From contig NZ_JAKKFH010000045.1 of assembly GCF_022230925.1 (NCBI RefSeq), positions 186,001 through 250,000 on the forward strand: a stretch of DNA of 64,000 bases, in the 5' to 3' direction. The position numbers and the translations under genes are program-made. Positions 31,697 through 40,838 of this stretch are shown in pieces; position 1 is the stretch's first letter, and each line of letters begins with the position of its first letter. The DNA is from Micromonospora alfalfae (GTDB taxonomy: Bacteria > Actinomycetota > Actinomycetes > Mycobacteriales > Micromonosporaceae). The notes beneath the pieces are model-generated. The model did no database searches. It was not told the origin of the DNA and saw only the letters and a program-made list of their open reading frames with translations.

Positions 31697-34561
31697 GTGA
31701 CAACTAGCCGTTCACGAAGCAAGGCAGGCGCGGGGCTGAAGATCGAGCGGGTGTGGACGACCGAGGGGGTCCACCCGTACGACGAGGTCTCCTGGGAGCG
31801 CCGTGACGTCGTGATGACGAACTGGCGGGACGGCTCGATCAACTTCGAGCAGCGTGGGGTGGAGTTCCCGGAGTCGTGGAGCGTCAACGCGGCCAACATC
31901 GTGACCACCAAGTACTTCCGGGGTGCGGTGGGGACCTCGGAGCGGGAGTGGTCGCTCAAGCAGCTGATCGACCGGGTGGTCACCACCTACCGCACCGCGG
32001 GTGAGGAGTACGGCTACTTCGCCGACCCGGCCGACGCCGAGGTCTTCGCGCACGAGCTGACCTGGATGCTGCTCAACCAGGTGTTCAGCTTCAACTCGCC
32101 GGTCTGGTTCAACGTCGGCACGCCGTCGCCGCAGCAGGTCAGCGCCTGCTTCATCCTGGCCGTCGACGACTCGATGGACTCGATCCTCGACTGGTACAAG
32201 GAGGAGGGGCTGATCTTCAAGGGCGGCTCCGGCTCCGGGGTCAACCTGTCGCGCATCCGCTCGTCCCGTGAGCTGCTCTCCTCCGGCGGCAACGCCTCCG
32301 GCCCGGTCAGCTTCATGCGCGGCGCGGACGCCTCCGCCGGCACCATCAAGTCCGGCGGTGCGACCCGCCGGGCGGCCAAGATGGTCATCATCGACGTCGA
32401 CCACCCGGACATCCAGGAGTTCGTGGTCACGAAGGCGCGCGAGGAGGACAAGATCCGCGCGCTGCGTGACGCCGGGTTCGACATGGACCTCGGCGGCTCC
32501 GACATCGTCAGCGTGCAGTACCAGAACGCCAACAACTCGGTTCGGGTCTCCGACGAGTTCATGTCGGCGGTGGAGAACGGCAAGGGCTTCGACCTGCGCG
32601 GCCGGCTGGACGGCTCGGTGATCGAGACCGTCGACGCCAAGAACCTGTTCCGCTCCATCTCCCAGGCCGCCTGGGAGTGCGCCGACCCCGGTCTGCAGTA
32701 CGACGACACGATCAACGACTGGCACACCTGCCCGGAGACCGGGCGGATCACCGCGTCGAACCCGTGCTCGGAGTACCTGCACCTGGACAACTCCTCGTGC
32801 AACCTGGCCTCGCTCAACCTGATGAAGTTCCTCCGCGCCGACGGTGGCTTCGAGGTGGAGAAGTTCGTCAAGTCCGTCGAGTTCGTCATCACCGCGATGG
32901 ACATCTCGATCTGCTTCGCCGACTTCCCGACCGAGAAGATCGGTGAGACGTCCCGCGCCTACCGGCAGCTCGGCATCGGCTACGCCAACCTCGGTGCCCT
33001 GCTGATGGCCACCGGCCTGCCGTACGACTCGGACCAGGGCCGCTCGGTCGCCGCGGCGATCACCTCGCTGATGACCGGCACCGCCTACCGCCGCTCGGCC
33101 GAGCTGGCCGGCGTCGTCGGCCCGTACGACGGCTACGCCCGCAACGCGGAGCCGCACAAGCGGGTCATGCGCAAGCACGCCGCGGCCAACGACGAGATCA
33201 AGCCGACCAGCCCGGTGGCCACCGCTATCGTCCGCGAGGCGACCAAGCAGTGGACCCAGGGCAACAAGATCGGTGACAAGTTCGGTTGGCGCAACGCGCA
33301 GGCCAGCGTCCTCGCCCCGACCGGCACGATCGGCTTCATGATGGACTGCGACACGACCGGCGTGGAGCCGGACCTGGCGCTGGTCAAGTTCAAGAAGCTT
33401 GTCGGCGGCGGCTCGATGCAGATCGTCAACCAGACGGTGCCGCGCGCCCTGCGCAGCCTCGGCTACCCCGAGGAGCAGGTCGAGGCGATCGTCGAGCACA
33501 TCGCCGACCACGGCCACGTGGTGGACGCCCCCGGCCTCAAGCCGGAGCACTACCCGGTCTTCGACTGCGCCATGGGCGAGCGGTCGATCGCCCCGATGGG
33601 TCACGTGCGGATGATGGCGGCCATCCAGCCGTTCGTCTCCGGCGCCATCTCCAAGACGGTCAACATGCCGGAGGCGGCCACCGTCGAGGACATCGAGAAG
33701 ATCTACTTCGAGGGCTGGAAGCTCGGCCTCAAGGCGCTGGCGATCTACCGGGACAACTGCAAGGTCGGCCAGCCGCTCTCGGTGGGCAAGTCCAACAAGG
33801 CCACCGAGCCGGCCGCCGTCGAGGCCGCGCCGGCCGCAGTCGAGAAGGTCATCGAGTACCGGCCGGTGCGCAAGCGCCTGCCGAAGAAGCGCCCGTCCGA
33901 GACGGTCAGCTTCTCCGTCGGTGGCGCCGAGGGTTACCTGACCGCGTCGTCCTACCCGGACGACGGCCTCGGTGAGGTCTTCCTGAAGATGTCCAAGCAG
34001 GGCTCCACCCTGGCCGGCGTGATGGACGCCTTCTCGGTGGCCATCAGCATCGGCCTTCAGTACGGCGTGCCGCTGGAGACGTTCGTCAGCAAGTTCACCA
34101 ACATGCGCTTCGAGCCGGCCGGCATGACGGACGACCCGGACGTGCGGATGGCGGCCTCGGTGATGGACTACATCTTCCGTCGCCTGGCGCTGGACTTCCT
34201 GCCCTACGAGCGCCGCGCCGAGCTGGGCATCTTCACCGCCTCGGAGCGGGCCGCGCAGCTGCGGGCCGAGGCCGACGCGGAGGCCGCCGGCGTCACCGGC
34301 GCCGAGCTGACCGCGATGGCGTCGTCCGCTCCGGTGGAGACTCCGGCCAAGCCGGAGGCTGTCGCCCAGCCGGCCCAGGAGATGGCCGACGTGGCCGCCG
34401 CCAAGCCGGCTCCGAGCGTGGGTTCCAGCACCGAACTGCTGGAGGCCGTGATCGGCAAGGCCGCCGACGCACCGCTCTGCTTCACCTGCGGTACGAAGAT
34501 GCGCCCCGCCGGTAGCTGCTACGTCTGCGAGGGCTGCGGCTCCACCAGCGGCTGCAGCTGA
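31697..34561 (+). CDS. nrdJ: Vitamin B12-dependent ribonucleotide reductase (class II)
   Basis: NrdJ reduces ribonucleotides to deoxyribonucleotides using adenosylcobalamin, without needing oxygen. The 954-aa protein shows the class II core: FNSPVWFNVG, GSGSGVNLSRIRS, NPCSEYLHLDNSSCNLASLN with an active-site Cys, LAPTGTIGFMMDCDTTG, and a C-terminal cysteine-rich tail (CFTCGTKM and CYVCEGCG) that acts as the redox-active swinging arm. I place the start at the GTG at 31697, preceded by GAGGGGGG, because the frame further upstream lacks such a site. No intein is present. A strong hairpin follows. Confidence 0.96.
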   Translation: MTTSRSRSKAGAGLKIERVWTTEGVHPYDEVSWERRDVVMTNWRDGSINFEQRGVEFPESWSVNAANIVTTKYFRGAVGTSEREWSLKQLIDRVVTTYRTAGEEYGYFADPADAEVFAHELTWMLLNQVFSFNSPVWFNVGTPSPQQVSACFILAVDDSMDSILDWYKEEGLIFKGGSGSGVNLSRIRSSRELLSSGGNASGPVSFMRGADASAGTIKSGGATRRAAKMVIIDVDHPDIQEFVVTKAREEDKIRALRDAGFDMDLGGSDIVSVQYQNANNSVRVSDEFMSAVENGKGFDLRGRLDGSVIETVDAKNLFRSISQAAWECADPGLQYDDTINDWHTCPETGRITASNPCSEYLHLDNSSCNLASLNLMKFLRADGGFEVEKFVKSVEFVITAMDISICFADFPTEKIGETSRAYRQLGIGYANLGALLMATGLPYDSDQGRSVAAAITSLMTGTAYRRSAELAGVVGPYDGYARNAEPHKRVMRKHAAANDEIKPTSPVATAIVREATKQWTQGNKIGDKFGWRNAQASVLAPTGTIGFMMDCDTTGVEPDLALVKFKKLVGGGSMQIVNQTVPRALRSLGYPEEQVEAIVEHIADHGHVVDAPGLKPEHYPVFDCAMGERSIAPMGHVRMMAAIQPFVSGAISKTVNMPEAATVEDIEKIYFEGWKLGLKALAIYRDNCKVGQPLSVGKSNKATEPAAVEAAPAAVEKVIEYRPVRKRLPKKRPSETVSFSVGGAEGYLTASSYPDDGLGEVFLKMSKQGSTLAGVMDAFSVAISIGLQYGVPLETFVSKFTNMRFEPAGMTDDPDVRMAASVMDYIFRRLALDFLPYERRAELGIFTASERAAQLRAEADAEAAGVTGAELTAMASSAPVETPAKPEAVAQPAQEMADVAAAKPAPSVGSSTELLEAVIGKAADAPLCFTCGTKMRPAGSCYVCEGCGSTSGCS

Positions 34562-34583
34562 CGTACGCGTATCACCGAACCAC

Positions 34584-34620
34584 CCGCGAGCGCGGCAGGG
34601 ATCACCTGCCGCGCTCGCGG
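34584..34620 (+). terminator. Terminator of nrdJ
   Basis: A perfect 16-bp stem (34584-34599 with 34605-34620) and a GATCA loop lie 22 bp after the nrdJ stop. Confidence 0.9.
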
Positions 34621-34661
34621 CGTTCCGCTCGTGGCAGGGTCGATGGACCTGCCCGCTCACC

Positions 34662-34744
34662 GCATGATCAACTCGACTTCCGTGAAACCGGCGTATCAAT
34701 CTCGCCCGGATACCGCGGCTTCATGCAACCCGAGTCGATCATGC
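34662..34744. repeat. Large imperfect hairpin in the nrdJ-folD gap
   Basis: The outer arms GCATGATCAACTCG (34662) and CGAGTCGATCATGC (34731) pair with one mismatch, and pairing continues imperfectly inward for about 35 bp per arm. The arm resembles the inverted repeat at 60134-60208, so it looks like a member of a dispersed family. Confidence 0.6.
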
Positions 34745-34756
34745 AGAAGAACTCCG

Positions 34757-34815
34757 GGGATGACCTCTGGCTGGTGCCGCTCGACTTGCGCCAGATCGGG
34801 TGATCAGAGGTATCC
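34757..34815. repeat. Second hairpin in the nrdJ-folD gap
   Basis: GGATGACCTCTG pairs with CAGAGGTATCC across a nested CTGGC/GCCAG stem, leaving one bulge. It is flanked by two further hairpins. Confidence 0.5.
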
Positions 34816-34844
34816 ATGATCACTCTCTCAGGTGAAGCCGCCTC

Positions 34845-34899
34845 GATCACTTGATGCTGAGTAGCTGTGGACAACCGGGCTACTCAGCATCAAGTGATC
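34845..34899. repeat. Perfect 21-bp palindrome near the folD stop
   Basis: Arms 34845-34865 and 34879-34899 are perfectly complementary, with a 13-base loop. The arm begins GATCACTTGATGCTGAGTAG and is A/T-richer than the surroundings. It ends 12 bp before the folD stop and is placed to terminate the folD transcript. Confidence 0.85.
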
Positions 34900-34911
34900 T
34901 CGGCGGCCGGG

Positions 34912-35811
34912 TTACTGGCTGGCTCGCTCGGCGGCGCGTACGGCGTTGCGGAACAGCATCGCGACTGTGGTCGGGCCGACCCCGCCGACCCGGGGCGTGA
35001 TGGCGCCGGCGACCTCGGCGCACGCTTCGTCCACGTCCGGCAGGAGGCGCCGGCCTTCGTAGCGGACGCCGGCGCCGATGACGACGGCGCCGGGCTTGAC
35101 GTGCTCAGGCTGCACGATCCGGGGTACGCCGGCGGCGGCGACGAGGATGTCGGCGCGGCGGGTGTAGCGGGCCCAGTCGGGCACCCCGGTGTGGACGACG
35201 GTGACGGCGGCGTTGGCGGTCGGGCGCTTCTGGGCGAGCAGCATGGCCAGGGGGCGGCCCAGGGTGGCGCCCCGGCCGAGGATGACTACCTCACGACCGG
35301 CGACGGGGATCTCGTAGTACGCCAGGAGGGCTTCGATGCCGGCGGGGGTGCACGGCAACGGGCCGGGCAGGCCGACGGCGAGACGCCCCATGTTCAGCGG
35401 ATGCATGCCGTCGACGTCCTTGTCCGGGTCGATGGTCTGCAACGCCGCGTCGTAGTCCAGATGCCCCGGAACTGGGTACTGCACGAGCAGCCCGTGTACG
35501 GCCGGATCGTTGTTGAACCGGGCAATGGTCTGGTGCAGTTCGGCCTGGGTGACTGTGGCAGGCAGGTGCGCGTGCGGGGAGTCGAACCCGAGCGCGGCGG
35601 CCTGGCGCTGCTTGATGGCGATGTAACCGGCGCTGGCGTCGTCGTCGCCGACGAGGATGGTGGCGAGGCTCGGTGTGATCCCGCGGCTGCGCAGCTGGGC
35701 GGCTGCGGCGGCGGTCTCGGCCAGGACGGCTTCGGCGACCGGTGCGCCCGGCAGGAGCCGGGCGGTGCCGGACGGGGTGTGGTGCTCGGCGGATGCGCTG
35801 GTTGTGGTCAT
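34912..35811 (-). CDS. folD: Methylenetetrahydrofolate dehydrogenase/cyclohydrolase
   Basis: FolD interconverts 5,10-methylene-THF and 10-formyl-THF, supplying one-carbon units for purine and formyl-Met synthesis. The 299-aa protein has the catalytic Tyr/Lys segment YIAIKQRQAAALGF, the block DVDGMHPLNMGRL, and the cofactor motif ILGRGATLGRPLA. It departs slightly from the common Gly-Arg-Ser signature, having Ala-Thr. The ATG at 35811 has GAGGG six bases upstream. A ZTP riboswitch sits directly before it, so expression should rise when ZTP/ZMP signals low 10-formyl-THF. A palindrome follows the stop. Confidence 0.96.
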   Translation of the reverse strand: MTTTSASAEHHTPSGTARLLPGAPVAEAVLAETAAAAAQLRSRGITPSLATILVGDDDASAGYIAIKQRQAAALGFDSPHAHLPATVTQAELHQTIARFNNDPAVHGLLVQYPVPGHLDYDAALQTIDPDKDVDGMHPLNMGRLAVGLPGPLPCTPAGIEALLAYYEIPVAGREVVILGRGATLGRPLAMLLAQKRPTANAAVTVVHTGVPDWARYTRRADILVAAAGVPRIVQPEHVKPGAVVIGAGVRYEGRRLLPDVDEACAEVAGAITPRVGGVGPTTVAMLFRNAVRAAERASQ

Positions 35812-35825
35812 GACGGTCCCTCGAC

Positions 35826-35908
35826 GCAGGCGCCCAGGCGGTCGACGCCCGCGAGAGGCTCCCCGATGGTTTGACCATCCCCGTGCCGCCAGTCGCCGGT
35901 GATCCGAT
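35826..35908 (-). promoter_or_regulatory. ZTP (pfl) riboswitch controlling folD
   Basis: On the minus strand the leader contains the pfl hallmark blocks in order: GGCGACTGGCGG, then a GATGG/CCATC stem closed by TCAAA, then CGGGGAGC, and finally CGACCGCCTGGGCGCC. These match the two conserved halves of ZTP riboswitches, which sense the purine intermediate ZMP/ZTP. Its 3' edge is only a few bases from the folD ribosome site (35818-35822), which favours control of translation initiation. folD is a classic member of this regulon. Confidence 0.9.
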
Positions 35909-36038
35909 GATGCCGCATCAGCAGGGCGATTGCCCAGTTGGGCCAGCAGCGCCGGCGGACTCGCGCCGGGATGGTTCGGTAACACTCGTGCTCCGCCTTA
36001 CGAAGAAGGGGTGTGAGGGCTACGAGGGAGGACGGCCT

Positions 36039-36608
36039 GTGAATGAGCCGAGCCGAGCCGATGACGACATTTCCGGCATCGGAGCCGATCCGGTGGCCTT
36101 CGAGGTCTTCTACCGGCGGCACCTGGAGGCGGTGGGCCGGTTCGTGGCGCGGCGGGTCGACGACCCGCATCTCGCCGCCGACCTCACCGCCGACGTGTTC
36201 CTGGCGGTGATCGAGTCGGCGGCCGGCTACCGGCCGGACCGGGGGAGTCAGATCGGCTGGCTGTACGGGGTGGCCCGCAACGTCATCGGCGACGAGCGGC
36301 GTCGGGCGGCTCAACGGCTGCGGGTGACCGGCCGACTGGCCGGGCGACGGGACCTGAGCCCCGACGACATCGCCCGCATCGAGGAGCGGATCGACGCCGA
36401 GTCGGCGGCCCGCCGCACCCACAGGGCGCTGCGCGAGCTACCCGAGGGCACCAGAACGCTCGTCGAACTCGTCGCCGTGGACGGCCTCACCGTCGCGGAG
36501 GCGGCGGCAGTGCTCGGGGTGTCACCTGTCGCCGCTCGGGTCCGCCTGCATCGTGCCCGCCGCGTCGTCCGCGCCGTGCTCGCCCGCCCGGTCACCACCC
36601 TCGCCTGA
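36039..36608 (+). CDS. ECF-type RNA polymerase sigma factor
   Basis: A 189-aa sigma-70 family protein with region 2 (VAFEVFYRRHLEAVGRFVAR to SQIGWLYGVARNVIGDERRR) and region 4 (LPEGTRTLVELVAVDGLTVA, then a helix-turn-helix ending in VRLHRARRVVRA). The GTG at 36039 is preceded by GGGAGGACGG; a longer frame starting at 35871 would run across the folD leader and is less likely. The next gene, 18 bp away, is a CU044_5270-type membrane protein, the usual partner of this ECF group. The target promoters are unknown. Confidence 0.9.
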   Translation: MNEPSRADDDISGIGADPVAFEVFYRRHLEAVGRFVARRVDDPHLAADLTADVFLAVIESAAGYRPDRGSQIGWLYGVARNVIGDERRRAAQRLRVTGRLAGRRDLSPDDIARIEERIDAESAARRTHRALRELPEGTRTLVELVAVDGLTVAEAAAVLGVSPVAARVRLHRARRVVRAVLARPVTTLA

Positions 36609-36626
36609 TGAGACGGAGATGACGCC

Positions 36627-37589
36627 ATGAACAAGACCGAACCGTCGCCGCAGGGTTTCGAGGAGCAGCTCCTGCGGGATCTGACCGCACACGTGGCCCA
36701 ACGGGCCGAGGCGGCGTCGGAGGCCCGTCCCGCCGGACGCCGCGCCCGGTTCCTCCACGGTTGGCGCCTGGCCGGAGCGTTCGGGCTGGCGGTGACGCTG
36801 ACCGCCGGTGCGCTGGTGGTGCAGACGATCAGGGTGGGCGACCAGCCGCCGACTGCCAGCGCGTCGGAGATCTTCCATCTGGCGGCCGAAGCAGCCCGGC
36901 AGCAGCCGGAGCTCACCGCCCGACCCGATCAGTACGTCTTCACGGAAAACCTGGCGACGATCCGGGACCTGCCGGCCAGCGGGCCTTACCAGACCATTCG
37001 GAACCAGCTGTGGCAGTCGGCCGGTGGAGTCGCGTACACGCAGGGACGCTACCGACCGGAGAGCGACCCGAACGGGTGGGGCGAGCTGCGGGAGCTCCGG
37101 ATCAACGATGCCACCGATCCCACGAAGGATCTCGACGCGTTCCAGCCGCCGGCATACCACGGCGACCTGCCCACCGACCCGGACGAGCTGCTTCGATACC
37201 TTCGGGAAAACCCGGTCGACCTGCACCTCCCGGAAGGAGCCGATGAGGAGGCCGTCTACGGGGACGAGAGCATGGCGTACACCACCGCGCGGTTGATGCT
37301 CCAGGGCTACGTGCCACCCCGATCGCTGGCGGCGCTGTTCGAACTGTTGGCACGGGAGCCCGGGGCGGTCGTCATATCGGGCGACGTGGTGGACGCTGCC
37401 GGTCGGCATGGGGTGGCGATCCGGATGCCCGGTGTGATCGGTGGCAACGAGGACCTGCTCTTCGACCGCGACACCCACGTCTTCCTCGGCCGCCGTGGGT
37501 CGGTGGTGCGCGACGGCAAGGAGTCCCTGCACACGGCTGTCGCGCTACTCCGCATCGCAATCGTCGACCGGCCGGGCCAGCTGCCCTGA
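36627..37589 (+). CDS. CU044_5270-family membrane protein, ECF partner
   Basis: A 320-aa protein with a cytoplasmic N-terminus of about 50 residues, one membrane segment (LAGAFGLAVTLTAGALVVQT) and an extracellular domain of about 250 residues starting TASASEIFHLAAEAA. This layout matches the CU044_5270 family, which is regularly encoded directly after an ECF sigma factor in actinomycetes. By analogy the N-terminal segment may bind and restrain the sigma factor, but no canonical anti-sigma domain is visible. GGAG precedes the ATG. Confidence 0.8.
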   Translation: MNKTEPSPQGFEEQLLRDLTAHVAQRAEAASEARPAGRRARFLHGWRLAGAFGLAVTLTAGALVVQTIRVGDQPPTASASEIFHLAAEAARQQPELTARPDQYVFTENLATIRDLPASGPYQTIRNQLWQSAGGVAYTQGRYRPESDPNGWGELRELRINDATDPTKDLDAFQPPAYHGDLPTDPDELLRYLRENPVDLHLPEGADEEAVYGDESMAYTTARLMLQGYVPPRSLAALFELLAREPGAVVISGDVVDAAGRHGVAIRMPGVIGGNEDLLFDRDTHVFLGRRGSVVRDGKESLHTAVALLRIAIVDRPGQLP

Positions 37590-37638
37590 GCGGCGCTGGC
37601 ACCGCCCCGGACGTGGCCGGCCGGTCACGTCGGACCGG

Positions 37639-38751
37639 TCAGGGCTGGGCGAACAGCGGGCCGTAGTTCGAGCGGAACATCTGCTCGCCGAGGCGGCGCA
37701 TCACCAGGTCGCGCAGCGCGGGCGGGAGCCCGGTGGCCTTGTCGCGGCGGTGGGTCTGGCTGAGCACCCAGTCGGTACGCGGGCGGCGTCGCGCCTCGTA
37801 CCCGCGCAGGGCCTCGGCGATGGACCCGGCAGCGGCCAACGAGGATGCGAGCACGACGGCGTCCTCCAGGGCCATCGCCGCGCCCTGGGCCATGTTCGGC
37901 GAGGTGGCGTGGGCGGCGTCGCCGATCAGCAGCACCGGGCCCCGGGACCAGGAGTCGAGCACGACCTCCTGGTTCGGCCCGGCGTGCAGGGTGCTGTCGT
38001 CGTAGTCGAGGGCCTTGAGCATGGTGGCCACCGGCTCGGTGAACGTCGCGGCAAGCTCGTCGCGCCAGCCGGGCCGGTCGGCCACCGGGCCGTCGTTGTA
38101 GTAGCAGTACGTGTGCTCAGCGCTGATGGGGATGGTCAGGAACTGCCGACCGCGCCCCAACTGCACCGACCAGACCGGCTCGTCGTCGACGCGGGGTGCG
38201 ACCCACCGGTACGCGTACTGGCCGAGGTCGCGGGCCGCCTGACCGTCGAAGGCGAGCCGGCGGACCGTCGAGTTCACCCCGTCCGCGCCGAGCACCAGGT
38301 CGTACCGTCCGGTGCTGTTGTCGTCGAACTCGACGGCGACCCGGTCGCCCTCTGGCAGGAGCGCGACCGGCTGGCGGCCCCAGCGGATCGGGGTGTCGCC
38401 GACGCCGGCGAGCAGTGCCCGGTGCAGGTGGGCCCGGGGCAGCGACACGCACGGTCCGACGCCCCGCCACAGCGCGGCCACGTCGATGTCGAAGAGGCGA
38501 CGCCCGCGCTGGTTCGCGCTGCGCTGCCGGGTGATCTCCACGGAGACGTCGGAGACCGGCTCGGCCAGACCGAGTACGTCGAGCATCCGGGTCGCGTTGC
38601 CGGTGAGGTAGATCCCGGTGCCGGAGTCGGTCGGCCCGGATGCCCGCTCGACCACGTCGACAGTGGCACCCCACTCGCGTAGCGCGGCCACCGTCGCCAG
38701 TCCGGCGACACCTCCGCCGACGATCAGTACCCGGACACCGTCACCCCGCAC
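37639..38751 (-). CDS. FAD-dependent aromatic-type monooxygenase
   Basis: A 370-aa flavoprotein of the p-hydroxybenzoate hydroxylase fold. It has the dinucleotide motif VLIVGGGVAGLATVAALRE near the N-terminus, the NAD(P)H-linked DG motif LVLGADGVNSTVRR, and the FAD ribityl motif VLLIGDAAHATSPNMAQG. The GTG at 38751 follows GAGGAAA; starting at 38802 would add 17 residues without a ribosome site. The substrate cannot be told from sequence. Neighbours (an ECF sigma pair and a divergent DUF2332 gene) give no pathway clue. Confidence 0.9.
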   Translation of the reverse strand: MRGDGVRVLIVGGGVAGLATVAALREWGATVDVVERASGPTDSGTGIYLTGNATRMLDVLGLAEPVSDVSVEITRQRSANQRGRRLFDIDVAALWRGVGPCVSLPRAHLHRALLAGVGDTPIRWGRQPVALLPEGDRVAVEFDDNSTGRYDLVLGADGVNSTVRRLAFDGQAARDLGQYAYRWVAPRVDDEPVWSVQLGRGRQFLTIPISAEHTYCYYNDGPVADRPGWRDELAATFTEPVATMLKALDYDDSTLHAGPNQEVVLDSWSRGPVLLIGDAAHATSPNMAQGAAMALEDAVVLASSLAAAGSIAEALRGYEARRRPRTDWVLSQTHRRDKATGLPPALRDLVMRRLGEQMFRSNYGPLFAQP

Positions 38752-38894
38752 GACACTTTCCTCCCCGTTGCCCCTGCGCGACCCCGCTGAGCTGCTGCTC
38801 AACGGTCCAGCCGCCGCAGCACTCTACGAGGCGGGTGAGTCAGCGCACGGGAACGGGGGCTGAAATACCGAGGAATGGGCTGCGACGATGAGGC

Positions 38895-39830
38895 ATGACG
38901 ACAGCTGAGACGTACGCCGAGTTCGGCAGCCGCGAGGCGCGCGGGGTGTCGCCCACGTATGAGCGCCTGTCGCAGGCCGTGGCCCGCGACGACGACCTGC
39001 TCACAGTGCTCGACGGGCTACCGCCGGCCAAACGCCAGCCGAATCTGCTGTTCGGCGTCGTCCGCTGGCTCGGTGGCCCTGTCGACGACCCGGCCGCGTT
39101 CCACGACTACGTGATGACGCACTGGCCGGCCATCGAGACGCAGATGCTCACCCGGGCCACCCAGACGAACGAGGCCGGTCGGTGCGCGGTCCTGCTGCCG
39201 GTGCTCGCCGCGTTGCCGCAGCCCCTCGCCCTGCTGGAGGTCGGTGCGTCGGCCGGGCTCTGCCTCTACCCCGACCGGTACGCGTACCGCTACGGCGACC
39301 ATCGGGTCGGTTCCGGTGAGCTGGTCCTCGACTGCGCGGCCAACGGGTTGGCACCGCCGGCAGGCGTACCCCAGGTGGTGTGGCGGGCCGGCCTGGACCT
39401 CAACCCGCTCGACGTGACCGACAGCGACGACGTGTCCTGGTTGGACGCCCTGATCTGGCCGGAGCACGCCCACCGGCGGGCCCGGCTGCGCGCGGCGGCG
39501 GCGGTTGCCGCGGCCGACCCGCCGCTGCTGGTCCGCGGCGACCTGGTTGACGACCTGCCGGCGCTGGCCGCGCGGGCGCCGACCGACGCGACGCTTGTGG
39601 TCTTCCACACGTCAGTGCTCTACCAGGTGCCGCAGCCGCGCCGGGACGCGTTCGTCCGGTTGGTCCGCGAGCTGCCGGGGCACTGGGTGGCGAACGAGGG
39701 GCCGGAGGTGCTCCGGTACGACGGGTTGCCCGCCCCACCGAGCGACGTGCTGCACAACGTCCTCGCGCTCGACGGAAAGCCGCTGGCCTGGGCCAGAGGT
39801 CACGGCCAGGCGCTGACCTGGTTCGGCTGA
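38895..39830 (+). CDS. DUF2332 protein
   Basis: A 311-aa soluble protein of the DUF2332 family. Recognisable blocks are PNLLFGVVRWLGG, LTRATQTNEAGRCAVLLPVL, LLEVGASAGLCLYPDRYAY and VVFHTSVLYQVP. The LEVGASAGL segment resembles the glycine-rich loop of SAM-dependent methyltransferases, so a methyltransferase-like fold is likely, but no reaction is known. It is divergent from the monooxygenase and convergent with the MerR regulator gene. Confidence 0.85.
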   Translation: MTTAETYAEFGSREARGVSPTYERLSQAVARDDDLLTVLDGLPPAKRQPNLLFGVVRWLGGPVDDPAAFHDYVMTHWPAIETQMLTRATQTNEAGRCAVLLPVLAALPQPLALLEVGASAGLCLYPDRYAYRYGDHRVGSGELVLDCAANGLAPPAGVPQVVWRAGLDLNPLDVTDSDDVSWLDALIWPEHAHRRARLRAAAAVAAADPPLLVRGDLVDDLPALAARAPTDATLVVFHTSVLYQVPQPRRDAFVRLVRELPGHWVANEGPEVLRYDGLPAPPSDVLHNVLALDGKPLAWARGHGQALTWFG

Positions 39831-39863
39831 CGTCACCAGGCCGCTGGTTGGACGCCGGCCAGC

Positions 39864-40805
39864 TCAACGAGCCGGTTCGGGCATCCGGGCGCGCAGGGCT
39901 CGGATGAACCAGTCCACCGCAGGCGCCGTCGCGTCGCCGGTCGCCCAGCCGTTGAGCACCGCCAACAGGTCGATGTAGCGGTCCCGGCGGGGGTCGTTGG
40001 CCGGTTCCAGCCGATCGAGCAGCCGTCGACGCACGTCGGCCTCGTCGGAGTGATGGTGCAGGTTCGCGTACCGGTTGGTGACGGCTGTGACCACCGGATC
40101 GGCGTCCGGGCTGGCCGGGTCGAGACCGGCCGCGAGGGCGGGGGCCACCGCGTCCCGGACCATCGCGACGGCGTCCGGGCGGGGCAGCCCCGGGACGTCG
40201 TTGTCGGCGGCGTGCTGCCGCACCAGCCGCCGCATCCGGGCCCGGAACTCCGGCTCCCGACTCAGCTCGGCCAGCTCCAGCCACGCCTCGACCTGCGCGG
40301 TGTCGGGATCGTCGGGAAGCTCCGGTGTCAACGAGACGACCGCACCCCGGTACGCGGGCTGGTCGCCGAGGCCGGCGAAGACGCCGTCCAGGAAGTCCGC
40401 CACCAACTGCCCGCGTTCGCGGGCGGTGAGCTGGGCCAGTCGGTGCAGCTCGTCCACCTCGGTCGGGCCCGACCCGCGCCTCGCCGCGACGGTGAGCACC
40501 GCCTGGCGCAGCCGCAGCACCCGGATCTGCACGGCCAACGCCTCGGCGTGTGCGGCGGCCACCTCGGGCAGGGATACCTCCTGGTCCACCACCCGCCGAA
40601 TGGTGGCCAGGTCCAGGCCGAGGTCACGCAGCGTCCGGACCAGTTCCAACCGGGCCACTGCCGCATTGCCGTACCGCCGGTAGCCGGCCGGGCTCCGGTC
40701 CGTCGGCGGCACCACCCCGCTGTCGGCGTAGTACCGGATGGTCTTGACGCTCAGGCCGGTCCGTCGGGCCAGGTCGCCGATCGTGTGAAACGTCTGCCCG
40801 CTCAT
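39864..40805 (-). CDS. MerR-family transcriptional regulator
   Basis: A 313-aa regulator. Residues 5-75 are a MerR winged helix (TIGDLARRTGLSVKTIRYYAD, then SPAGYRRYGNAAVARLELVR), followed by a coiled coil. The long C-terminal region (about 130-313) is helical and lacks metal-binding cysteines, so an organic effector is more likely than a metal. It is the last gene of a minus-strand group with a DHFR-like gene and an alpha/beta hydrolase gene, which are the natural candidates for its control. Confidence 0.9.
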   Translation of the reverse strand: MSGQTFHTIGDLARRTGLSVKTIRYYADSGVVPPTDRSPAGYRRYGNAAVARLELVRTLRDLGLDLATIRRVVDQEVSLPEVAAAHAEALAVQIRVLRLRQAVLTVAARRGSGPTEVDELHRLAQLTARERGQLVADFLDGVFAGLGDQPAYRGAVVSLTPELPDDPDTAQVEAWLELAELSREPEFRARMRRLVRQHAADNDVPGLPRPDAVAMVRDAVAPALAAGLDPASPDADPVVTAVTNRYANLHHHSDEADVRRRLLDRLEPANDPRRDRYIDLLAVLNGWATGDATAPAVDWFIRALRARMPEPAR

Positions 40806-40838
40806 GCCCCCACCCTCGCGTCTCCCCCCGGTGGAGAC

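Noticed and set aside
31697..34561. Intein in the ribonucleotide reductase
   Set aside because: The class II core reads continuously at normal length; no splicing motifs are visible.
35871..36038. Longer N-terminus for the ECF sigma factor
   Set aside because: It would overlap the divergent folD riboswitch and lacks a ribosome site; the GTG at 36039 has one.
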